NCBI GenBank assembly: GCA_024233835.1
Contig: JACKPC010000001.1
Location: 62,001 to 126,000, forward strand
Direction: 5' to 3'
From: Leptospiraceae bacterium
GTDB lineage: Bacteria > Spirochaetota > Leptospiria > Leptospirales > Leptospiraceae
Length of the DNA stretch: 64,000 nt
A program made the translations under genes and the position numbers. This document shows positions 1 to 8,077 of this stretch, piece after piece. How positions within the stretch are numbered: position 1 is the first letter of the stretch; every line of letters starts with the position of its first letter. Below the pieces are notes generated by a model. It was given only the letters and a program-made list of their open reading frames with translations, had not been told where the DNA came from and made no database searches.

Positions 1-1
1 C

Positions 2-1882
2 GATACAAAATTCGGCTACCCTCTTAATACTCAAAATGCAGAGTATAACCCGGTAATTAGCCCCAATGCAAGATATATTATCTTTCAGTCCAATCGTCCG
101 GGAGGACAGGGAGGAATGGATCTCTGGCTCTCAGAGAACACCAATTACAGAGACAGGTCGGGTTCTGCACAATGGGCTGAACCGGTAAATTTTCGAGAAC
201 TGAACACTCCTGCCTATGAAGGTGCTTTTTCGGTCTGGTTTAATGCCGGGGGAGAACCGGAAGAAATCTACTTCACCTCTTTAAAAGATGAAGAAACCGG
301 AAGGAACGGACTGGATGGTTTAAATATTTATTATACCTCCCGCAACCCCAGAACCAATCGCTGGAAGAAACCGGAGCAGGTTCCGAATATTAACACGAAT
401 TTTGATGATAAGATGCCGGCCATTTCTCCCGATGGAAATACCCTGGTCTTCGTTTCCAACAGGCCGGGAGGCTTCGGGCGAAATGACCTCTGGGTAAGTT
501 ACCGGGATGAAAAAACCCGTACCTGGTCGACTCCTAAAAATCTCGGACAGGATCTAAATACAGCTTCCAACGAGATTATGCCCTCGTTCCACCACGACGG
601 ACTTTCTCTCTTTTTCAGCTCGGATAGAAACGACCCGAATTATAAATTCGATTTCTATACAGCTATTCGTAAGAATGTGGATTACAAAGTTCATATGGGT
701 GGAAAACCGGAAATTGAATTCAAAGTAAAAAAAGCCCTGGTTTTTGAGGATGTTTTTAAACTCGGCCTCCCCTTCAACTCGGATAGCGACGACGAAGGCA
801 TCACCCTTTCTTATGATGGACTCTGGGTCTATTATTCTTCGAATCGCTCAGGAGGACAGGGGCAGTTTGATATATATCGCTCGGAAATGCCGGAAGAGCT
901 TCGCAGGCAGTATCCTTTTACCCTGAAAGGTCTGGTTCTGGATGGTTCGGAAGACATCATGATAGGTCTTGATTCCAGTATCCAGGTTTATAACGAAAAA
1001 GGTCTGATTAAAACTATTACCTCCAAACGAATCGGAGGGGATTTAATGCGAGAAGATTCGGTAAACTTTCAAACCCGCCTCAGCACGGGTTCTTTCTATA
1101 AGTTGAAAGTAGCTTCTCCCGGTTTTCATCCGACCGAAGTCTCTCTTGATTTAAGGGGGAATATAGGAAAGGATAAGTCCCGGTATCTAAAAATTGTCCT
1201 GATGCCGGTTCTGCCAATCCAGGATCCCAAAACAGATAACAAAAAAATACCGGATAAAACAGAAAAGAAAATCGAAGACTTTTATGTTGAGCTCAGGGAT
1301 TATAAAACCAAAGACAGGATCTCGCACGGTAACATCACGATTTTTACAGAGAAGCAAAAAGATGGAAAACCTCTCAGCCGTAAGCGTAACCGTTTTCTCC
1401 TGGGAGAACTTCCCAAACTGGACTTTGAAATCCTGGCCAGAGCCAGTGGCTATAAAGATGAAACCCTGACGGTAGACATAAAGAAATACAAACCGGAAAA
1501 AAATAAGCTCATTACCCTGTATTTACGCAAGCTTCAGGATTTAGAAAAAGTCTATAAAACGCCTATTTTCTTTGATTTTAACTCCTATCAGCTTACAGAG
1601 AAGCACCATAAGCTACTGGATAGGATGGTAAAGCATCTTCTTCTCAACCCCAAAGATAAACTGGAAATCGGGGGACATACGGACAATATTGCCAATAAAG
1701 AGTTTAATGTAAGCCTGAGCTTAAAACGAGCCGAAATAGTAAAGGCCTACCTGGTTGGGAAAGGAATTCCGGAAGATAGGCTTATAGTTAAGGCTTACTG
1801 GTATTCTCAACCGATTGCAGACAATAAAACAAACGAAGGAAGGGCGAAGAACAGGCGGGTAAGTTTTAAAAAATTAAATTAA
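2..1882 (+). CDS. PD40-repeat / OmpA-domain envelope protein, 5' truncated by window edge
   Basis: The reading frame is open from base 2, so the gene starts before the window; an internal ATG at 116 is not the true start. The first two thirds carry repeated PD40/WD40-like beta-propeller motifs of the type S-P-x(n)-F-x-S-N-R-P/S-G-G-x-G-x-D-L/I-W/Y (seen near 92-125, 420-490, 780-870). A carboxypeptidase-like beta region follows, then a C-terminal OmpA domain of about 110 residues with IFFDFNSYQL, the GGHTDN motif, the N-x(3)-S-x(2)-RA stretch and N-x-T-x-EGRAKNRRV. OmpA domains of this type bind diaminopimelate in peptidoglycan, so the protein most likely sits in the periplasm and ties an envelope complex to the wall. 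The usual GY/AYGESQP strand reads AYWYSQP. It is followed 10 bases later by the next gene, probably co-transcribed. Confidence 0.85.
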   Translation, partial: DTKFGYPLNTQNAEYNPVISPNARYIIFQSNRPGGQGGMDLWLSENTNYRDRSGSAQWAEPVNFRELNTPAYEGAFSVWFNAGGEPEEIYFTSLKDEETGRNGLDGLNIYYTSRNPRTNRWKKPEQVPNINTNFDDKMPAISPDGNTLVFVSNRPGGFGRNDLWVSYRDEKTRTWSTPKNLGQDLNTASNEIMPSFHHDGLSLFFSSDRNDPNYKFDFYTAIRKNVDYKVHMGGKPEIEFKVKKALVFEDVFKLGLPFNSDSDDEGITLSYDGLWVYYSSNRSGGQGQFDIYRSEMPEELRRQYPFTLKGLVLDGSEDIMIGLDSSIQVYNEKGLIKTITSKRIGGDLMREDSVNFQTRLSTGSFYKLKVASPGFHPTEVSLDLRGNIGKDKSRYLKIVLMPVLPIQDPKTDNKKIPDKTEKKIEDFYVELRDYKTKDRISHGNITIFTEKQKDGKPLSRKRNRFLLGELPKLDFEILARASGYKDETLTVDIKKYKPEKNKLITLYLRKLQDLEKVYKTPIFFDFNSYQLTEKHHKLLDRMVKHLLLNPKDKLEIGGHTDNIANKEFNVSLSLKRAEIVKAYLVGKGIPEDRLIVKAYWYSQPIADNKTNEGRAKNRRVSFKKLN

Positions 1883-1892
1883 GAAGGACAAA

Positions 1893-3026
1893 ATGGAAAG
1901 TTCCTTAGAACGAAAGCAACGGGAATGGATCTCAACCAGCGACAGGGATGAGATCCATGTCCGAGTCCTCGAACACGATTTTAAAACGGATGCATTTTGT
2001 ATTGTAAACGACGAAGACATTTCGGTTCGTTTAAAAAAATATAATGATGATGGCTACCTTGTCTTTGAAGCTCCGAAGGACATTTCTCTTTTTTTAAAGA
2101 AAGAGTTATTAGTCTATAAGTTAGAACCTATGTACATGGAGCTTAAGTCGGAAATTTTAGGTATCCGGGACAATCTCATTGCCTGCAAACCTCTTTTGTT
2201 TAAGGAAGTAGATAAGCCGAGACGTTTCCCCCGCTATGAGAATTCGAGAGATATAGCTTATGCCAATAATATCGTGTTTTCTCGTTCTTTAGAAGACATG
2301 AAAAAAGCTCTGGGCGTAGTGATGGCGGTCTTAATAGAGGAAGCTAACTCGGACTTAAAGCATAAGTACAGCGAAGAAGTCAAGGTAGCGAGTCTTCTGG
2401 GCCCCCTTCCCGGTTATGAAGAAGAAATCCTGAAAATGGATAAAAAACCTATCATAATCCTCGATACCTTAAAGATGGAGTCTTCTAAAGAATTGGATTG
2501 CAGTGATTTAAAGCAACACCTCGAAGAGGACTTCCAACTTGAGAAAAGAAAGGCTTTTTATCACAAGGAAAAAATTCACTCTTTCATTTATTACCCGATT
2601 ACCATCGAAATGGAAGAGGGTTCCCTGGTTATTGCCTATTGCTATGCCGATTCGAGAGAAGGAAATGAGATCAATATCCAGAAACTTATCCCGGAATTTG
2701 ATACTATCAAAGAAACCATCTTAAAAAAAGTTCATGACTACCAGGTCGAAAGAATTAAGAAAAAACAGGCCATTTTGAACTTCTGTGAGGGAGGAGCTCT
2801 ATTTGAATTTACCCAGCTCAGTGTAATTTCTTCTTTGAACTCCAAGCCCATCTTTACAACCGATATTATTTTTAAAAATCAGCCCAAAATACGACTTACG
2901 ATGAGAGCCTGTCATGTCTTCGAAGAGGAAAATACTGTGCTGGTTGGAGCAGAAGTAGTTGGCACGAGCACCGATGAAAAATATTTGGATAGGTATAGAA
3001 AATTTGTGAAGGCATTTAAAAAGTAA
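1893..3026 (+). CDS. Leptospiral PilZ-like protein, paralogue 1 (DUF1577-like)
   Basis: A 377-residue cytoplasmic protein with an AAGGA ribosome site five bases before its ATG. I read three parts: an N-terminal beta-rich region, a basic stretch RRFPRYE at residues 110-116 that resembles the c-di-GMP-binding RxxxR linker, and a C-terminal PilZ-like barrel beginning NFCEGG at 296-301 and ending LVGAEVVG. The same order is found in the minus-strand gene at 8074-9234, which has the more canonical DMSAGG at the matching position, so the two are paralogues. The architecture matches a Leptospira-restricted family I recall as DUF1577; that name is from memory. A role in c-di-GMP response is inference, and the loss of the Asp and Ser of the D-x-S-x-x-G motif argues that this copy may bind the nucleotide poorly. 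It sits six bases ahead of hisS. Confidence 0.6.
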   Translation: MESSLERKQREWISTSDRDEIHVRVLEHDFKTDAFCIVNDEDISVRLKKYNDDGYLVFEAPKDISLFLKKELLVYKLEPMYMELKSEILGIRDNLIACKPLLFKEVDKPRRFPRYENSRDIAYANNIVFSRSLEDMKKALGVVMAVLIEEANSDLKHKYSEEVKVASLLGPLPGYEEEILKMDKKPIIILDTLKMESSKELDCSDLKQHLEEDFQLEKRKAFYHKEKIHSFIYYPITIEMEEGSLVIAYCYADSREGNEINIQKLIPEFDTIKETILKKVHDYQVERIKKKQAILNFCEGGALFEFTQLSVISSLNSKPIFTTDIIFKNQPKIRLTMRACHVFEEENTVLVGAEVVGTSTDEKYLDRYRKFVKAFKK

Positions 3027-3031
3027 AACTC

Positions 3032-4354
3032 TTGGAACCAAAAAAGCAAAAACTCTCCACAGCAAATTATAAAGGCACCCGGGACTTCTACCCGGAAGAC
3101 ATGGACTTCCGTAACTGGATGTTCTCCGTAATGAGACAGGTCGTAGAATCCTATGGATACCGCCAGTACGACGCCCCCCTGCTGGAATCTTTTGAATTGT
3201 ATGCAGCCAAAACCGGGGAAGAAATCGTTGAAAGACAGCTTTATGATTTCATCGATAAAGGGGACAGGCACGTAGCCATCCGCCCTGAAATGACTCCAAG
3301 CCTTGCGAGGATGGTAGCAGCCAGATGTAAAGAGCTTCCGAGGCCTATTCGCTGGTTTTCTCTGCCAAACCTCTGGAGATATGAAGCTCCGGGTCACGGA
3401 AGGCTGAGAGAGCACTGGCAGTTAAATGTGGATGTTTTTGGAGAAAATAGCTTTCGGGCCGAGTTAGAAATTATACAGCTTGCCTGTGATATTCTCTTTG
3501 CATTTGGAGCTCCCAAGGGAAGCTTCCGGGTAAAAATATCCCACCGTAGAATCCTTTCCGACTTCTTTGAGAAAGAACTGGGCTTACAGGAAGAAAAATC
3601 TCAACCCCTGGCCAAGCTCTTAGATAAAAAGAATAAGCTGAAAGCAGAGGAGTTTGACGCAGAACTCTTAAAGATTCTCGATAAACCGGAAGAGCAAAAG
3701 GCTAAGATAGAAAGATACCTGCTGGCAGATACGAAAACCATCAACGAATTTAAAGGAATTTCAGCGGAAACCCTGAAAGAACTTCAGGAACTATTTTCAA
3801 CACTCGATGCACTCGGTCTTTCTGAAATTGTGGATTTTGACCCCTCGATTATCCGGGGTTTTGACTATTATACCGGTTTCATCTTTGAGATTTTTGATAC
3901 CGACCCCAAAAATCGCCGTTCTCTGTACGGTGGAGGAAGATACGACAACCTTATAGGTCTTTTTTCTAAAGAAGAGTTATCAGGTATCGGTTTCGGACTG
4001 GGGGATGTAACCCTCGAAAACTTTTTACGCAGCCATAAACTGGTTCCGGATTTGAATCGTTTTAAAACCGTATTTATTCCTCTTCTGGATGAAAAGACTT
4101 TTCTCGATACAATAAAGCTGGCTTCCAGCCTACGAAAAGCCGGGATCCAGACGGAAACTATGCTGAATCCGGGTATTAAGTTAGGAAAGCAATTCGGTAT
4201 AGCTGAGAAAAAGGGATATAAGTACATCCTAATATTAGGTGAAGATGAAATTCGGCAGGGCAAGGTTCAGTGTAAAGATCTGGAGAAGGGAGAACAAAAC
4301 GAATATAGCATGAGTGAAATTGTCTCTGTCTTGCAGGACAAGTTAAAACTTTGA
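3032..4354 (+). CDS. hisS: Histidine--tRNA ligase
   Basis: Class II aminoacyl-tRNA synthetase of 440 residues that charges tRNA-His. Motif 1 region reads YKGTRDFYPEDM, motif 2 includes RYEAPGHGRLREHWQ, the histidine-specific motifs appear as GFDYYTGFIFEIFD and GGGRYDNLIG, and IRPEMTPSLAR precedes motif 2. A C-terminal anticodon-binding domain starts near residue 345 (KTVFIPLLDE). The start is TTG at 3032, because no ATG or GTG precedes the conserved KGTRD block in frame and the upstream gene stops only six bases away. The motif 2 consensus F-R-x-E-x-P-Q is altered to W-R-Y-E-A-P-G-H, and the gene ends in a four-base TTGA overlap with the following phosphatase gene, suggesting translational coupling. 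Confidence 0.95.
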   Translation: MEPKKQKLSTANYKGTRDFYPEDMDFRNWMFSVMRQVVESYGYRQYDAPLLESFELYAAKTGEEIVERQLYDFIDKGDRHVAIRPEMTPSLARMVAARCKELPRPIRWFSLPNLWRYEAPGHGRLREHWQLNVDVFGENSFRAELEIIQLACDILFAFGAPKGSFRVKISHRRILSDFFEKELGLQEEKSQPLAKLLDKKNKLKAEEFDAELLKILDKPEEQKAKIERYLLADTKTINEFKGISAETLKELQELFSTLDALGLSEIVDFDPSIIRGFDYYTGFIFEIFDTDPKNRRSLYGGGRYDNLIGLFSKEELSGIGFGLGDVTLENFLRSHKLVPDLNRFKTVFIPLLDEKTFLDTIKLASSLRKAGIQTETMLNPGIKLGKQFGIAEKKGYKYILILGEDEIRQGKVQCKDLEKGEQNEYSMSEIVSVLQDKLKL

Positions 4355-4875
4355 AACCTATTGAGCAAATTGATCTTGCCTGTTCCCATTTCATCAACCG
4401 GAAGATAAAGAATCCAAAACTGAGTTGGGTTCTCGGCAAGATAAACAAGGGGGAGACTCTGGGGATCTTCCTTCTTCCCACCGTGTTTTATCTCCATCCG
4501 AATAAAGAAGGCTGGTGGATACTTTTGCATGTGGGTCTCATTACCTTTTTGACGGACAGGCTGGTTTTATTCCTCAAAAAATTTACGGCAAGAAAAAGAC
4601 CTCTATTAAAGATCCTAGAATCGGAAGATAAGAACCCGGATTTAAAACATTCTTTTCCTTCCGCTCACGCGGCGAATTCCATGGTAGCCTTATTAACTCT
4701 TATTATGGGCTACCACTTTCCTTTCTGGTTTATCTTTTTTTCATTCTTTGCCGGAATCGGAAGGCTCTGTACCTTACATCATTTTTTATCGGATGTACTG
4801 ATGGGCTGGTTTCTGGGTTTTCTTATGTGCTTTGTTGGAATATATGCGAAGACGCTAATTCTTTTTCTCCTCTAA
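4351..4875 (+). CDS. PAP2-family membrane phosphatase
   Basis: A 174-residue integral membrane protein of the PAP2/type 2 phosphatidic acid phosphatase superfamily. The three signature segments are visible: KKFTARKRP (the K-x6-R-P motif), SFPSAHA (the PSGH motif with Ala for Gly) and GRLCTLHHFLSDV (the S-R-x5-H-x3-D motif with Gly in place of Ser). The histidines and aspartate of the catalytic triad are present, and hydrophobic segments flank them. Likely substrates are undecaprenyl pyrophosphate, phosphatidate or lipid A phosphate; the sequence does not decide between them. The start is taken as TTG at 4351, overlapping the hisS stop by four bases (TTGA). Its 3' end overlaps the convergent SpoIID gene by 21 bases. 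Confidence 0.8.
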   Translation: MKPIEQIDLACSHFINRKIKNPKLSWVLGKINKGETLGIFLLPTVFYLHPNKEGWWILLHVGLITFLTDRLVLFLKKFTARKRPLLKILESEDKNPDLKHSFPSAHAANSMVALLTLIMGYHFPFWFIFFSFFAGIGRLCTLHHFLSDVLMGWFLGFLMCFVGIYAKTLILFLL

Positions 4876-5985
4876 GGAAGCAAAACGAAAATTTTGATAG
4901 TAATAACGAAGAATTTCTTTGTAGTCAAATCCTACCTTCGCCATATTATAACTCCCCCATTGACTTAAACCTACCCCGTGACCAAAGCCAAAACCATGAG
5001 CTGTATATTCTCTACCATTATTTACGAGATAAAATTTTAAAGAACGAAAATGTCGGGTTCCAAGACTCAGGCGTAATTCTTTTCCTGAAAAGAGAAAGCT
5101 CTTTCCTTCACTTTTTGCTTCGAGTTCTAAAACTCTACCGGAAGCACTTGCTTTTGTGATCTGCAAACTCTGCCAGCTTTCTTCTGACTCTTTATCAAAT
5201 TTTTTTTGTAACTCATTCAAACTAAAAGAATACTTCCAATAAAAAGCTTTGGAAGGATAATCAAATTTAGAAAAACCTGTTTTTACATATTCTAATTTAT
5301 TTGACCAGACCGACTCTGCATCTTCCGTAATTCCTCCGGCATTGCTATGGTAAAGTGCATCTAAGGGTTCGTTCTTATATAATAAGATAATTCCTTTTGT
5401 ATCTAAAACAGCCTTCGTGCTGGATTCGTGTTCGGCTTGAATTCCTCCATAGGCCTGGCTATATGTGTTTCCTTCGAGATCATAAGATAAATGAGAAGAT
5501 GTTAATATAGCACGTAAGGCATAAGTCCTTGCACAAATTGCCTGGGCTTTTAAGGCTTCTATGGGCCAGGAAGCAGGCATTTCCGCAGGAACAACGGAAA
5601 GTAAGTAGTTCTCAAAATCTACCAGATTAATGATAAGAAATTTGGCTTCATCGGGTTTGAGTAAAAGCTTTCCCCGGTATTCTTTACCTGAATACTGAAA
5701 ACGCTCACTTGCAAATTCAAGAATAGTAGTTTTTTCGAGCGGGAAATTTAGATTTAAGTAATCTTTTGTTTTCCAGAGAACCTTACCGGCTTCGTCTCTG
5801 GCAGTAATCTTGCCCGAACTGGAGAGATGGAGATACTGACTTTTCGCCAAGAGTACACGGGCGATTAACTTATCATATTTTTTCTTGGGTCTATAGGTTT
5901 CTAGCAGTTCTGCATTCGTTCTGCAAGAACTAAAAAAAAGAATAGAGATAAGGAATAAAAGAAAAAAGCTGGTCTTTTGATTCAT
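4855..5985 (-). CDS. SpoIID/LytB-domain lipoprotein
   Basis: Predicted 376-residue lipoprotein. I place the start at the ATG at 5985 because it gives a clean signal peptide (MNQKTSFFLLFLISILFFSSC) with lipobox Cys; the frame stays open upstream only as a chance extension across the divergent methyltransferase start. The SpoIID domain is complete: VVPAEMP with the catalytic Glu of SpoIID glycan hydrolases, KAQAICARTYAL, SQAYGGI, HSNAGGITEDAESVWS and a C-terminal GFGFGHGVGLSQWG. SpoIID cleaves denuded peptidoglycan during engulfment in spore formers; in non-sporulating bacteria the domain occurs in wall-remodelling and amidase-enhancer proteins, which is the likely role here. The gene is divergent from the RNA methyltransferase (35 bases apart) and convergent with the PAP2 gene. 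Confidence 0.85.
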   Translation of the reverse strand: MNQKTSFFLLFLISILFFSSCRTNAELLETYRPKKKYDKLIARVLLAKSQYLHLSSSGKITARDEAGKVLWKTKDYLNLNFPLEKTTILEFASERFQYSGKEYRGKLLLKPDEAKFLIINLVDFENYLLSVVPAEMPASWPIEALKAQAICARTYALRAILTSSHLSYDLEGNTYSQAYGGIQAEHESSTKAVLDTKGIILLYKNEPLDALYHSNAGGITEDAESVWSNKLEYVKTGFSKFDYPSKAFYWKYSFSLNELQKKFDKESEESWQSLQITKASASGRVLELEAKSEGKSFLFSGKELRLSLGTRHFRSLKFYLVNNGREYTAHGFGFGHGVGLSQWGSYNMAKVGFDYKEILRYYYQNFRFASLEEKKN

Positions 5986-6020
5986 AAAACCAGAATAATA
6001 AAAACAAAGAACAGGACAAG

Positions 6021-7355
6021 ATGGAAAATAGAGAGGAGTTTCAAATTCGCATAGAAAAAGTCTCCGAAACCTTTGAAGGAAGTGGTTACCTGGGAGATAA
6101 GAAATACTCCTTTCGGTATGCAAAAGAAAACGATGAAGTTTCAGTCTATTTTACCGGTAAAAGAAAGAAGTATCCCCGGCTTACAGGTATCCAAAAGAAC
6201 TCCGATCATTCTTCTGTTCGTTGCAGACATTTTGCGGATTGCGGAGGTTGCGCAGCTCAGCATTTTCCTTATGAAGAACAATTCAGAATAAAGACCAACA
6301 GACTCTTACAGGTATATCAGGAAAAACTCAATATCTCAATAAAACCTATTCCGGCACAGCTTCAGTACGGACATAGAGGACGGATGGATTTCGCTGTTTA
6401 TCCAGGTGGAATTATAGGACTCAGAGAAGCCGGAAACTTTCGAAGAATCATCAATATAGAATCCTGTGAAATCCAGTCTAAGTGGGCAAACGATGAACTG
6501 AAGGCTCTTCGCAAAGTTTTAGAAGAACATAAAGGTATTGAATTGAACCGAAAAACCTTAGAAGGTTATTTAAAATATATTACTCTCAGGAAATCAAGAT
6601 TTACAGAAGATAATATAAGTATATTTACTTTTATAGAGCCTTTTTATGATACGGATGTTGAAGAGAAATTTAGAGAAACTGTCTTAGCTTCTTCTACTGC
6701 AAGAAACATTGTCTTTTGCTATAACCGTACGAAATCAGAAGTCTCTGCAGAAGGAAAATTTAAAGTCATTCGAGGAACTTCCTTCTATACGGAACATCTA
6801 ATGGATAAAAAGATTGAGATTCCTTTCGATTCTTTTTTTCAACCGAATATCGAAGGATTCATGCCGGTACTCGAATATACGAACAAATTAATTCAACATT
6901 CAAAACAAAAAATTCTTCTCGATATATTTTGCGGAAATGGATTTTTTTCCTTATTATTCGGAGAAACATTTGAGGAATTATACGGTTTTGATATTTCAGA
7001 AGCAGCCATAGAAAGGGCCAATCTAAACCTTAAAAAGTATTTTCCCGGTAAGAACATGTCTTTTTTTCAATCCGATCTTTTACAATTAAAAGAGAGCTCT
7101 TTTCTAAAAGAACAGGCCGAAAAAAATAGTCTGGCCCTTTTAGACCCACCCAGAAGAGGAATCGGTGATAGAATGATAGAGCTTTTGAATGAAAGCCACC
7201 TGGAGGAAATTATATATATATCCTGCAACCCTTATAGCCAGATTGAAGATATTGAAAAGTTGGATAATTATGTGGCCCTTGAAGGAATTCTAACCGATCC
7301 ATTTCCTCACAGTCCTCACCTCGAATCCGCGGTTTATCTCAGGCGAAGAAATTAA
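6021..7355 (+). CDS. TrmA/RlmD-family RNA (uracil-5-)-methyltransferase
   Basis: A 444-residue SAM-dependent methyltransferase that should form 5-methyluridine in tRNA or 23S rRNA. The first 55 residues look like a TRAM RNA-binding domain. A cluster CRHFADCGGC (near residue 70) supplies cysteines for the 4Fe-4S cluster found in the RlmD/RumA group. The methyltransferase part has SFFQPN, the SAM loop LDIFCGNGFFS, LLDPPRRG and the SCNP motif with catalytic Cys402. The Fe-S motif favours the rRNA enzymes (RlmC/RlmD/RlmCD) over TrmA, but the position methylated cannot be read from sequence. An AGGA ribosome site lies upstream of the ATG. It is divergent from the SpoIID lipoprotein. Confidence 0.85.
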   Translation: MENREEFQIRIEKVSETFEGSGYLGDKKYSFRYAKENDEVSVYFTGKRKKYPRLTGIQKNSDHSSVRCRHFADCGGCAAQHFPYEEQFRIKTNRLLQVYQEKLNISIKPIPAQLQYGHRGRMDFAVYPGGIIGLREAGNFRRIINIESCEIQSKWANDELKALRKVLEEHKGIELNRKTLEGYLKYITLRKSRFTEDNISIFTFIEPFYDTDVEEKFRETVLASSTARNIVFCYNRTKSEVSAEGKFKVIRGTSFYTEHLMDKKIEIPFDSFFQPNIEGFMPVLEYTNKLIQHSKQKILLDIFCGNGFFSLLFGETFEELYGFDISEAAIERANLNLKKYFPGKNMSFFQSDLLQLKESSFLKEQAEKNSLALLDPPRRGIGDRMIELLNESHLEEIIYISCNPYSQIEDIEKLDNYVALEGILTDPFPHSPHLESAVYLRRRN

Positions 7356-7366
7356 TGAACTCCAAC

Positions 7367-7382
7367 TGGCACAATTATTGCT
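7367..7382 (+). promoter_or_regulatory. Sigma-54 (RpoN) -24/-12 promoter
   Basis: TGGCAC, five bases, then TTGCT: every conserved position of the RpoN consensus, including the GG and GC dinucleotides 12 bp apart, is met. It lies in the 110-base gap after the methyltransferase stop, about 84 bases before the ATG of the ACT-domain gene. The predicted transcription start is near 7393, giving a leader of about 73 bases with a GGAGG ribosome site. I did not find a clear enhancer-binding site upstream. Confidence 0.8.
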
Positions 7383-7465
7383 TATTAATTAACAGAAAAG
7401 ACTTAGCAAAAAGAACTTAAGTATCAGTACGATTTGCTTAAAAAAACAGCATCGGAGGATCGGTA

Positions 7466-8077
7466 ATGATAGTGGAAGAAATAACAAAGAAATATACCAT
7501 TGATATATCCTGTATACGTAAAGGAAATAACTACCTTTTAAAGCTGAGTGTATCTCAAAATGCAGTGGGAATTATGTATAAAATGTCTGCTGTATTGTTT
7601 CGTTATAAGTGGCATATTTTGGAAGCTGTTGCGGAAACTGTATCTGCCGGACTTGTAAAAGATGTTTTCATCATTCACAATAAAGATGACAGGGAAATGG
7701 ATGATGCCGAGTTAAACCGGATAAAAGCAGATATTCGAGCCTTAATTTCCAATCAAAAAAGCCCTGAGGACTATATGAAGGAAAACGAGATCCGGAATCT
7801 CATAGCCAGAGACGATTCAGCTCAGGCTAATATTACAATATTTAATCCTTCCACTATAGACTGCACGGTTCTGGATATAAAGACAGATGTGGTGTCCTGG
7901 CATCTTCTGAAGATATCCGAATTCTTATATTACAATAAACTGGATATTATTTCTCTTGTTGTTAAAGCAGAAGAAAACTTTTGCCGGTATTCTTTTTTAT
8001 TAAAAGAAATAAACGGGGAAAAGCTTTCTCCGGATAGAATGAAATTTTTCGAGAATTCCTTTCCTGAAATTCTTTAG
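7466..8077 (+). CDS. Stand-alone double-ACT-domain protein, GlnD-C-terminus-like
   Basis: A 203-residue cytoplasmic protein with no catalytic domain. Residues about 20-95 form one ACT domain (GIMYKMSAVLFRYKWHILEA, then GLVKDVFII), very like the ACT domains at the C-terminus of the uridylyltransferase GlnD, where they sense glutamine. Residues about 120-200 form a second, more divergent ACT domain (NITIFNPSTIDCTVLDIKTD). A strong GGAGG sits eight bases before the ATG. The sigma-54 promoter directly upstream suggests control by nitrogen status through an NtrC-type activator. I infer a role as an amino-acid or glutamine sensor acting on a partner protein; the ligand and partner are unknown. The stop overlaps the convergent PilZ-like gene by four bases. 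Confidence 0.75.
   Translation: MIVEEITKKYTIDISCIRKGNNYLLKLSVSQNAVGIMYKMSAVLFRYKWHILEAVAETVSAGLVKDVFIIHNKDDREMDDAELNRIKADIRALISNQKSPEDYMKENEIRNLIARDDSAQANITIFNPSTIDCTVLDIKTDVVSWHLLKISEFLYYNKLDIISLVVKAEENFCRYSFLLKEINGEKLSPDRMKFFENSFPEIL

Noticed and set aside
4176..4530. Two antisense frames across the hisS/PAP2 junction
   Set aside because: Both genes on the plus strand have complete conserved motifs here; the antisense frames have none.
5986..6123. Upstream in-frame extension of the SpoIID lipoprotein to 6123
   Set aside because: It would overlap the divergent methyltransferase start and bury a clean lipoprotein signal peptide; the ATG at 5985 fits better.
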